Source: Galbula dea | Lineage: Eukaryota; Chordata; Aves; Piciformes; Galbulidae | Direction of reading: 5' to 3' | Assembly: GCA_013399015.1 (NCBI GenBank) | Contig: VWZX01009991.1 | Span: 124,001-188,000, forward strand | DNA: 64,000 nucleotides | Shown here: positions 12,601-24,600 of the stretch, in pieces | Numbering within the stretch: the stretch's first letter is position 1 | How the letters are laid out: each line of letters begins with the position of its first letter | The notes under the pieces: model-generated | What the model saw: only the letters and a program-made list of their open reading frames with translations | Database searches by the model: none | What the model was told of the DNA's origin: nothing | Translations under genes and position numbers: made by a program

Positions 12601-15600
12601 TACAAGAGGAGTCTAAGCTGCCTCTCGGGTCAAGGTTATTTATAGCTACTGCCAAAAAAGTAAAGGGCTGGTTTATTATTCTTACTGTTCTGGGTTTAAC
12701 TTATTTCATCCCCAAGATTTTCTCCGTGCCTTGGTCTGGGTCATAGACAGCCACTGTGGATTCTTTCTTTTTAAGCTGCCGCACCATGTTTTATTTAGAA
12801 AGGAGATGAAACTCTGCAAACCAGCTAAATGGATTACAGTTAAGCAGTCACCTATAGAAGATAATGTGCTGCCTTCTGTAGCACTTGTTCGTTTCGTAGG
12901 CTTATTCGGGACATTTCAGATACAGATTCTGACCTGGAAGAATAAAGGAAGCCTTCTATGGAGTGTTTGAAATATCTGAGCCGCAGCTGTGTTTTGCTAT
13001 ACTTGGTTTTTCTGTGACATTGAAAGATTTCTGTTAGTTTCTTACTGAAGCACTTTATATTTTAGAGGCGAGGGGAACCTCACATCCAGGTAAATTTGCA
13101 TTGAAACTGATGCACTAATTATGAATGACCTCAGCCACCTCATAAGTTATGTGTTTTATATCTATGCATCTTGTGATAAGGGGAAGTTTACTATAATTCT
13201 TCAGAGTGCTAGTGTTTTTTAAATGTTTCCCCTGTATCCATGAAAACGGAGGTATAGTGGTGTACTTGTGCAAATACTTTCAGGATGGGGAAGCCGCTTA
13301 GTAGGCCAGACTGTCTACGTCAGAATCCTCCATGTGTTGGCAAAGGGGAAGAAGATGAAGATCTAAATATTGAGGACTGCTATGTTCCCCAGAGGTCCAT
13401 CTATGACACTGTGCGGCTGAACGAACAGATCGATTCGGGTTCCAAGGGTAGCCTGTCCTCCAGGCATTTCACAGACCGGACCTTACCGTACAGTCACAGA
13501 ACACTGGACATCAGCACTTTGTGCTCCAACGGTGCCCTTACTTCTTCCAGTGTTTTTGAGCTCCGAAGCCGTGAAGCTAACAAGTTAGATGAAAAGATGA
13601 TCTTTGATGCTCTCAAACTGAACAGTGACATCATTCGAACAGCTGGATTACCCAAAGCAAAGTCTCACACAGAGAAGAAGGAGCATAGGCGATCGTGGAG
13701 AATGTTTGTTCCACCCAACTTTTCAGATTACACCAATAAAAGTGAATGCTCATTTACTGAAACTGCTGATATGTCAGATACAGCTAGATCCAGCAAATGC
13801 AGGTGGGGTACGAATTCTCTTACCTCAGAGGAGGAGGATTCTGGTTTATGCAGCCCTCCAACAGAAAGGGAAGAAAAACAAGATACGCTGTTAGCAGAGG
13901 AGCAAACTCAAATACAAAGTTTATCTTCTGCAGAAGATATCCAAGCAGTAGGTCAGTTCAGACCGTATTTCCCAGCAGTTTGCGAAGAGCAACAAACCCC
14001 ACTGCTTGCAAGCAGTAGTATCCATGTCAAAGAAAGCTGCAGACTGGCATTGCATGACGTTTTGCCCTCTGAAAAAGTAAAACAAAGCAATGCACAGATG
14101 TGTGAGAGTGATCAGGAAGAAATGGGAGGGAAATATTCTCACTTAAAAGGTTTCAAAGAGGAAACTCTGTCACATGAAGATCCTCTTCAAGGTGATGGAA
14201 GAAGTATTTCTCTCCACAAAAATGAAATGGAAAATGTGTATCAGGTTGATGAAAAAATTAAAACAGGAGTCCCAAAAGTAGAGGAGGATTATATGGATGA
14301 TGCACCACCTCCTGTAGAGGTTTATTGCACAAATGTTGCTTTGAATAATAGTGACTTGGATTTAGCAAAATATGAGATTTTGTCTGATACAGAGGAATCC
14401 AGTATAGCACGTAGAGGCTCAAATGAAATGGCATTTTCTAGTCAACAGCTTGAGTTAGATAGTACTCTAAACTGTGCAAAAGGTTTCCCAGGGAGAAGTA
14501 AAGGCAATATCTGGACTACTGGCATCCAAGAAACCTTGGATACAGTCTGCAATGGCTTATTGTCTAACAAGGTAATTTAAAAAAAAAAATCCATAGATTT
14601 TGTGAAATAGTTGTAATGTAGCCTTAAAGAGATCTGTTTAAAGCTTGCTTTAAGTTCGTTGTTGTTGTAAAAGCATCATTTTTGAAATCAGTTTGAGAAG
14701 GTGCAGTAATCTGTGTCATTTGCGTGGCACACACAGGATGTCCAAACTAGGTGAGACAGTCGGTATAGAAAATGGGTTGGGGCAAATTCTGAGAGGGATG
14801 ATTACTCCTAGCCGTGTGGGGCAGGGTTGGTTACTTACTGCCCAGCTGGTGTCGGTTACTCCCAACGTGGAAGTGCCTCCTCCATGCACCCGCGTTGGTA
14901 GTGCTTGGATAGTGTGGTTGCAGGCAATGCCATTCAAGGTCAGCTACAGCTCGTGTTTAGCCTGAGCAGCCTTACTCATGTAGGTATAAGCAACAGTATC
15001 AGATCGTTGTGGTTTCCAAAGCAGGCAGATTAAAGGCTCACCGCCTTTTCTGAAAGCTGCCTTTTGCATTTGCATGCCAGAGAGCAGATCTGTCGGTACA
15101 GTAGTAGTAGTTTACAAGCACAGGGTCTTGCCGTGCTTTGTGAGTGGTGGATGAGGTAAGAGAGTAAGAAGTGAAGCTTTGTCATAAGGAAAGGGTGTTT
15201 GTTGGCTCTGTAATTTTTTTCTTTCCACTCTGATTGAAATCTGAGATACTTCAAGCGTTGTTGCTAAGTTGTTCTGGTAAACTTTAGCCTCAGCAATAGT
15301 TGTAATTTATTTTAAGCTTCTCTCTGCAAAGAATGCATTTGTTTTCAAAAGGCAGATTAGGGAGATCAGTCCTTTCTGTGTTAAGACGTTGCTCTCAAAA
15401 GATGAGGCTTTCTGGCACACAGAGGAAAAATTTGTTACTGGTTCTGTATGGAAATATTATTCTGCCTCCTCCCTACCCTAGAGTTAAGAAAATCACAAGC
15501 CTTTTCCTTTATTTCTGGGAGCAGCCAGCTGGTTGCACTCTCTCGGTTTGCATGTAGCCAGTCTTAGTTATCAGGGGGTTTTGTCCGTAGGAACCAGATT

Positions 15601-18600
15601 CTTAGGGGTGCTTAATTCATTTTACCCTTCGTGTTTAGTGTAGTTACCCTAGCTTCGAGATTGACTTGTCAAGCCGGTGGAAGCGTGTTCAGCCACCTAA
15701 GGTCTGCTGCTTCAAAAACAAGCCCATGTCACACTGTTTGGTGCAAAAGGAGGAGAGTCGCTGGTAGGTTCAGAGTGATCCCTGCTTTTCAGGATGCTGT
15801 GAAAGGTTGCTTTGAATGCGCTAAGTGTACACCAAAGCTGTTACTGAATGCAGCTATAGAAATAGAAGGATTTAGGGTCAAAAGTTGAGCATTCTTTAGC
15901 ATTGTTTATTCATTGGTTATTTTTCACTGGCCTGTGTAATTAATTCAGGGGCTTCAGGCCATTTTCTGATCTCATTGACACTGGTGTCAGTGCAGCCTCA
16001 TGCAGCTGAATACAAATAGAGATTTACATTGCTGTTGCTAATGGTAATAAGCTGGTTCTGAAAAAGTTTAAATACCTGAAAGAGTAAAATAAAGCAAACA
16101 GAAAACTGCTCAAATTGCTGTTGGGTAGGGTCAAAGCCCTGGTAATTTGCAAGACTATCAGTCTGAATGAAAAACCCCTTCTCCTGGGGGTCTGCTGGGA
16201 TACTTTTTCAGCTGCATCTGTCGTGCCTCCTCCTCACTTGTTACTATTCTATTCTAAAAACTGCCTTAAAACGTATCTTCCTTTATTGTTTCTTTAACTT
16301 AAAACTTTTTCTTTGGTCCTAATTTGGAAAAAAATGCCCAGTTACCTCTCTTTAGTGTATGCTTGTTTATTTATGTGAGGACAACTTAACAATCCTTCTG
16401 TGCCATTTTTGGGTAGATTTCATAGATAGATAACCAGATTCGTTTATCCAGTCTTGAATTTTTATCTTTATTAGAAATTCTTTATTTTTTTCTTTTTAAT
16501 TTCTTCTTCCCCTCTCACTCTCCCTACCCCCTGAAAAAAACTCCCAACTTTCTCCCCTTTTTCCTCTCCCCTTTCCTGTCTAAAACTGTTTGTGGAAATG
16601 TACATAATTTTTCCTCTATGGTGTATTGCATTTTTTCTGTTTAGATAGAGTCTATTCTGTTTAGATTTATTAATTTATTTATTTTTTAAGGAAGGAGCTG
16701 GTGAGGAATGGTTTCCTTTCTTCTAGACACTTCATTTTCAGCAATTTTAATTTTTTTTCATGCTGCATATAAACACCAGAGGCATTTTATGTCAGAACAT
16801 ACAATGTTTCATGTATGTCTTGGGTTTCAACTGCAGGTATTCCAGAAAGAAGAAATTGAACCCCTGCAAGTAAAACAACAGGAGGTAAACTGGTTGGGTC
16901 AAGGCCTTATTCAAAGCGCTGCTAAAAGTACAAACACAGAAAACCTTGAACATGACCTTGAAGATGTCAACACCCGGTGGAAGACTCTTAATAAGAAGGT
17001 TATTATTTTGTATACTATTCTGCTTTTGTTGTATGCTGCTTTTTGCCTATTTGCTTGATGACATCTTTCATGATACAGGAAATATTCACTGAGAATTTGA
17101 ATTTTATTGCTTTATAGAATTGCTTTGTTAGTAATTCTGAAGGTAAGATTTATATCAGTAGTAGTCAGGGGTATAGGTACCATTTATTAGGTTTTGTCAA
17201 ACTTTCTGTAATCCTGGTCTTCTATTCAGGAAAGACTCTAGAACTGTGAGTTCATTCCCACTTGAGAAGAGCAGGGAAGTGTGGTAACCCAATCAAAGAG
17301 GCTGGAGTTGTGACACATTCATGGGAAAGATAGCTGTGTCATCTGTAGCCTGCCACTTTCCAATAGTTCTTCAGTCTTTGTTCACACGTTTTCCCTCTTG
17401 TTGTATTCATTCATGCACTGTTGTACCTGTGCAGCACAAAGGCCCCTGATACAGCCTAGCTTTGTGTGACTAGTGGCATGTTTCCTTTATAGGACCTTGA
17501 GAATTGTATTGCTTGAGATATTGGAAGGTACTATGGCTTTGGAAAACTGGCAGCAAATGTTTATCTGTGCTTTTGAAGAGTCCTCTTCCAGCAGTAGCTG
17601 CTGTTGGAGAATGGAAAGGGTGGGAAGTAGAAACAGTGTTCCTTTTCCTCTGCTTTGTCTTCCTGAAGCAGTGATGCAGCAGAACCACAGACACCTGTGG
17701 TTCCCTTACTTGCCTTTACTGTCCTAGTATTCTTAATTCCTATTCTCTGACCTATTTCTTCTTTCCTATTTCTCTTCCCTTTGAAGGAATTATTGTCCCT
17801 TATTAAGAGTTGCTGCTTTGGGTTCCTGGCTGAGTCTTTCTGTAAGGAAAATAAAGACCATCTGAAACACAAACATCCTGTCAGTATACTTCATAAGACT
17901 GTAGCTGTATAAAACAGGAGTATCTCTTGTAAGGAGCTACTAAAGCAGTCTGGCATACAGGGAGTCAGTGTCTTCTTTTCAAAATGAGGGTATTTTTTGG
18001 TGATGTTTTCAGATGTTCTACATATTTTGGCTACTTATTTCACAGAAATAAAAAGAAAGTGTGAGTACAGTCTGATCCTTTATGTTGGTTTTTTTTTCAG
18101 GTTGCCCAGCGTGCTGCACAATTGCAGGAAGCCCTCCTCCACTGTGGGAGGTTTCAGGATGCCCTTGAATCCCTGCTTAGCTGGCTCATTGATACAGAAG
18201 ACCTTGTGGCTAATCAGAAACCACCATCTGCTGAATTCAAAGTTGTGAAGGCCCAAATACAAGAACAGAAAGTAAGTGAATACATTCAGAGTCTCTCTCC
18301 TTCCACTGGATCAATGAGAACAAATTCCCAGTCTTTGGCAAAGCATCAAATCTGTTCAAGTGTAATGTATTACATTGAAGTGTGCTGAGGTATTTAAAGA
18401 GCCATCTGTTCCATAGTCAGGAATCTTTCCAGGGTAGGGAGAAGTGCTCATCTTCTGGGACATAAGACAAAGAGTGAGGCTGTGCAGTCTGAGCTCTGGT
18501 TAGTATTGTTACTACTGTCTGGAAGGGATTGTTAAAGGTCCATTGGAAGAAGTGAAAGTATAAAATGCAGTGTCTGGCTATTTGGAAAGGAAGACATAAA

Positions 18601-21600
18601 AACTAGTACATTTTCATTGTACTAATGTAAAGGTAATACTGCAGATTATGGACTTAAATACTTGCCTTTTGATCCTGATTGTGATTTGATCACTGGTAAT
18701 TAGTTGGAATGCTGTTGGGAAATGGCCTGTGCTAATGTGGAGGCACTATCAGTGTTGTCAACTCTTACAAATTTTTATAATGGTTGTAGAATAAAGAACA
18801 TCATGTGGCTCCTGAAACTACAGCTGGACTGTGTGACCCATTGCCACACAGAGATTGGATGGGAAGTTATGGTCAGTACGAGTTGTTATGTTGGGATATC
18901 TTCAAAGGCAAAATGTTAATGTTACCAGAAGCAACCAGAGAATGCAGGAAGGGAGGGTTTTAGACAGAGGTGTGTTTTGTTCTTCGTGGAAAAGTTAATT
19001 TCCTGGACTGGATCAGCAAACTCAGTGAATTTTATCTCAGAGAAATGATGAGTTGATTATACGAAAGTTGTATATCTATTTTCTTTACATATTTATTTTT
19101 ATATATATATATGCACACACACACACATATGTCAGAATTATCCCTGTGCTGCCAAATCTCAATGTGCATACAGCTTCCTTAAGAATGTTCCTATAAAATG
19201 TATCAGATACTCAAATAACTTGTTTCTCTCAATTATGTGAAATAGAACTTTTTCCTCTATGTGTTGGCTTTTTGGGCTGCCACACATCTTTACCAAGAAA
19301 CTAAGGAGGTTATTTGGGCTTAGTGAAACTGCTGTTCATAGCAAAACAATTCAGGAACTAAACTGAGCATGTTTTGGGGATGGGGTGCATAGGTTTGTGG
19401 GGTGTGTGCCTCTTTTTGATGAACATCATTCACACTTCAATGACCACATAGGCACTGCTTTTTTGTTTTGCTTTAAGAAGGTTTGAAGATGTCTAGCTCC
19501 TTCAGTTTTTACTCTTGTGTTACTGCAATGTTTCTTAACACCCTGATGCCTGCTTGCTTTCTCTGCAGCTTCTCCAGAGGTTGCTGGACGACCGCAAGCC
19601 TACCATTGAGGTGATCAAGCGGGAAGGAGAGAAAATCGCCGAGTCAGCGGAACCTGCTGACAGGGTGAAAATCCTGAAACAGCTGAGTTTCCTGGATAGT
19701 CGATGGGATGCACTGCTCAGTAAAGCTGAAACAAGGTACTAGAAATCTTCATAGATCTGAAAAATGTAGACATAGCATGTGATTGATTATTAGAAGCAGT
19801 ATGTGGCACTTCCTAGTGTAAAATCTTGAAAGTGCTATCACTCTTGTTCCTGCATCGCATTCTTGTGTCCTCTGAATGAAAAGTGGAGAGAAGTCACTTC
19901 AACAGACCAAAAGGTTTTACAGAGTTTATCATAAGATGCCACAGTCTCCTAGGATTAATGGCACATGTATCTTCTGAATATTTTGAATAGCTCTGTTATT
20001 CTAATGAACATTAGAATGTGAGTTTCTTGATGCAGGAACTTGTGTTATGTAGAATCAAGTACAGATTTTACAATTAACAGAAAATAATGATGTTCCCTTG
20101 CAACTCCAAAATCCTGACATGCTGCTACAGAGAAGAGCTGCCAGCTCTTCCCTTTTTCTGTTGGATGTCATCCATATAATTAGTTTCTACAACTTAAGAG
20201 GTCCTCATGCTGTCAGTTGTTGATGTATTTATGTAAGGTGCTGAGCTCCCTTAGTGCTCAAGATGAAAAAGGACCATCAAAGTATGTAGATATACTCTAG
20301 CAACAGGGAAAACAGTCTCTTAAATTAAAACACTGTGGTCTAATTCAAGTTCCAATTAAAAAACCCTAAACTAAACAAAAGAAAAGCCTGAAACCAAACC
20401 AAACAAAAATCTAAACCAAAACCAAACCAAACAAAAACCATACCCACAGTATCTGTGTATGCACACACTTAGATTTATGAGTTGTTGTCAGTGTATAAAA
20501 TACCTGGAAAGTTATGAGCTGTAAAGTGTCTTTGAAGAAATCTGTGTTGAAAGGGTTGCTGAATGTGTTTTCTGGGTGGGGAGTTCAAAAAAGACAGCCT
20601 TGTTCAGAGTGGAGAGTGTGTAAGAGGTGGCCTGAAAAGGCATGTAATTGAGAACAAGAAAGGACTTGGAAAGTTGGAGAAGAGAAATTCAAGTGAACAG
20701 TGGAGCTTTACAGTGAAGCACAAATGGATTTGTTGGGATTTGGGTGCTTAGAGTAGCACTGAACTCACCTCTGTTGTCTCCTACTCCTGGTAGCCTCTCT
20801 TTAGTTCCTTTACTCTGAACCTCTTTTGTTATCTCCTCCTAGTAATATGATTATTTAATTACCAGGGTTAGTAGGGTTGGCCGCTAATCGATCGTTATCT
20901 TCCTTTTGGTTTGGGATTTTTTTTAATTGAAGAACTCTGACTCACTAGCTGGGGTAAATGCTAATGTCATGTTTTGTTTAATAGTATTCTCCCAGTCTGG
21001 TGTTATTTAATTAAAAATCAAAATGCGGTTTTCTCCAAGCCATCTATTAGCTGTGAGCTCATTTTTCTCTGGCCAGTGTCTAGAAGCGAAGAGGAGATTT
21101 GAGTGTGATTTTCAAACCTTTGTAGAGTACTTCACTGAGTGTTCTGTGGCTAGGTGTGTCAAATCTACCTTGTTTCTAAGCTTTGGGATGCACATGTAAG
21201 CATAGCTTTTATCTGGAATGAGATCCTCAACGGAAAGAAAATATTATGATTTTTTTTTTCCTGTAGAGCAAATCTCTTTTAAAAGTCTGCTTGAATGAAA
21301 GGTGTTCAGCAGTGGATGTAGAGAAGACTCTACCTGTAATCAGGAGCCTTTTCTGAAGTGTAGTAGTCTGCAGAAGAAGTGGTTTAGATACTGCTTTTAT
21401 ACTTTGGAGGTCAAGACCCTGTGCTTTATTAACGTTGTCTCACTAACTTCACTGAGAGCCAGAAGAAGAGATGTGAGAGTAGAGCCAAATAGTTCTGTTC
21501 ACATCATTGAACAAAGGTTGAAAATAGTTTAAAATGCTAAGGAAGCGTGACAACATGCTCTGGTTCACTAAAGCCTTAGCCTAACTGTAAAGCATAAATA

Positions 21601-24600
21601 ATAGTCAAGGGAGTATAAGTTTATGCTTAAAGACAACTAGAAACTTGAGAACTATCCTAATTAGGTATAAAACAGTGGGGGTTTTTTCCAAATTGATTGC
21701 TTGATTACTTTTAGCTAAAAGTATCTGAATAAAGTTATATTCTTTTGATTTGCAAAGCTTTGATATTGGCTCAAAGTTTCAAAAGGCTTTTTCCTTTCCC
21801 TTGAGCTTTGCTTGAGTGTCCTGGATGTATTTCTGTGTCATTTGATGGCCGCTTCCTACAGTGGTATAAGTTTTTTCTTTTTCCAGTGGATTCAAGGGAC
21901 TTTTGGGTTTTTTGGGGTTTTTTTGGAAACTATCTCACCCTTCCTTAGTCCCCCCCAAAATAACCTTTCTCTTGGCATGTCTCAGGAACCGTCAGCTGGA
22001 AGGCATCTTGGGAGTAGCGCAGCAGTTCCATGAGATCCTGGAGCCGCTGGTGGAGTGGCTGACTGCCACCGAGAAGAGGCTTGCAAATGCAGAGCCCGTT
22101 GGAACTCAGGCCTCCAAACTGCAGCAGCAAATTGCTCAGCATAAAGTAAGATGCAAACCACACACTTGTGTCATCCTCTTTAGGCACAACACAACTGGCA
22201 AGAGTTGTTGTGGTGTACCTGTGTTTTACCAGCGTTCATTCCTTCTCCATAATTTGAGTTTTATGTGTTTATGTTGGCAATGTGTTCTTTTTCATTCACA
22301 TGTTATTGAGTTTCACTTATAACATTTCTTTTGGTTTTCTGATTTTCTTTTCCATTATTCTTCATTACTTAAAAAAATATAGGCCCTAGAAGATGATGTC
22401 CTAGCTCACAATAAGAATTTACATCAGGCCATTAGCACTGGCCAATCTCTAAAGATTATGAGCTCCAGGGAAGATAAAGATATGGTGCAGGAAAAGCTAG
22501 ATTCTTCTCAGGCCCGATACATTGAGATTCAAGAGAAGAGCAACAGCAGGTCTGAACTTCTCCAGCAAGCTTACAGCAATGCTCAGATTTTTGGGGAGGA
22601 TGAAGTTGAATTGATGAACTGGCTGAATGAAATCCATGATAAACTGAGCAGATTGTCAGTCCAAGACAGCAACACAGAATTCCTTGAGAATCAGCACTCT
22701 GAACTACTGGTATTTTAATTTCTCTTCATTTAATTCATTTTTAAATTTGATTTATATATCCATACTTCATTTTTTTTTCATTAATATATTTTGTTTAAAA
22801 TGGCATTATGCTTGTTCCAGATAAAAATAATATGATTTGTTATGTCTTTGCTAACACAAATGGCCTCTTCTCATAGGATCTTCAGGAAGAGATTCTTCTT
22901 AGAAAACAAAATGTTGATTTGGCTATACAAAATGGCCTAGAGCTTCTCAAGCAAACAACAGGTGAGGGTTTATATAGAGCTATGATTCATCAGGGGTTTT
23001 TTTCTTCTACTTGCAAGTGCTTATGAGAAAATTAAAGTGGAACTCGTAAATATTAGTCCATACTTGCTGGTTTAAGCAGTTGTAGATGTTTATTTTAATA
23101 GAGGTTTGAGGTCAAGGCAGGTTATAGTTTTGGACCAATTCTACTATTAATAGAAGTGAGCAGAAGCCTTTTTTTTTGTTGTTGCCCCTAGTCCTTTATT
23201 GTTTTTAGTGGAAAATTATTACAGTGAACCTGCATTCCATTTCTAATAGAAGGTTATGGACATTACTCATGATGGAGGGCTGTTTGGCAGTGGATGCAGT
23301 CATTTCCCTGCAGGCATCCACAGATGAATGAGATCTTAGACTACCTTTTACTTCAAGAGGAAAGCTTTATCCATTGGAGCCAATACTGTGGGAAAAGTTG
23401 CATTCCAGTTGTACACAGGACTGTTCTGTAAATCAACATTTCTCTGGATTTTCCAGTATTTTTACAGTTCTTGAACTCTTTTACACTTGTATGGTAGGGG
23501 GCAGAGGGGTATCCTTTTCTCTTCCAAATTTAGACATAATGCATAGTCTATAATGAAATCTGAATATATGCTAATAAATTTCAGTATGTTTTTATTTTAG
23601 CCTTTTGATTTGTTTCAAATAGTAATGAGGGTGTAGAGTGATGTCAATAACCCTTTTATAAAATCTTTTTTTTGTCCTTTATAGGAAGCATTGTGAATTT
23701 AAGGGCAGATTGTTCTGTAAAGAACATTTGTGTTACATACTGGCCTTACTTTCCAATAGTTTAGTAAAACAGGGAAAAGACAGAAGGACAGATCCTAACC
23801 TTAGGTAGTAGCTCTGTGGACTTTAGTGGCAGTAGGATCATTTACAGCAGTTGACAAGTAACCTTTTTGTCTTGTGTTGGTTATTTTATAAATGAAATAC
23901 TGGGTTTTCTGTGGTTGATGGAAGGTGGGGTTTGGCTTGGGGCTGGCTTTACGGTAGGTTTGTTTGGGTTGGTTTTTGTGTTTTGTTGTTGTTATTGTGT
24001 GGGGGTTGGTTTTTTNNNNNNNNNNNNNNNNNNNNNNNNNNNNNNNNNNNNNNNNNNNNNNNNNNNNNNNNNNNNNNNNNNNNNNNNNNNNTTTTTTCTT
24101 TTCAATATTTGTGATCCCAGGAAATAACACCCCTCTGATATTTTAGGTGATGAAGTTGTAATAATTCAAGATAAACTTGAAGGCATTAAAGCAAGATACA
24201 GAGATATTACGAAACTGAGCTCTGATGTATCCAAGACCTTAGAGCAGGCTCTGAAGCTTTCAGGGCAGCTGCACTCAGCTCACGAGGAACTCTGCAAATG
24301 GCTTGACAAAGTGGAGGTGGAGTTACTCTTATATGAAACTCAAATACCTAAGGGTGACGAATTAAGCCAAGTACAAGAAAGACAAAAAGTAAGTTTTGGG
24401 TCCTGTGGTTTATTTATTGCCTTGTGATTAAGCTGGGTTTTATGTTAATTCATGTTTGACATGAAGTTCTTTTGTGAAGAGCTGATTTTGGCATCAGATC
24501 ATTTGTCTAAATATAATAGTAGTTAAGAATCAAACAGATTTCCCAGAGTTATCTGGTATATTCACTTAAGAAATTGGGCTGAGGTTTATTTTTAGCAGAA

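Noticed and set aside
12074..12655. Open frames in and after the CpG island on both strands (e.g. 12138-12347, 12338-12655 minus)
   Set aside because: GC-rich DNA has few stops by composition. No motif, no good start context and no splice continuity to the coding exon.
23801..24130. Open frames spanning the N run
   Set aside because: They exist only because Ns cannot contain stops; flanks are low-complexity.
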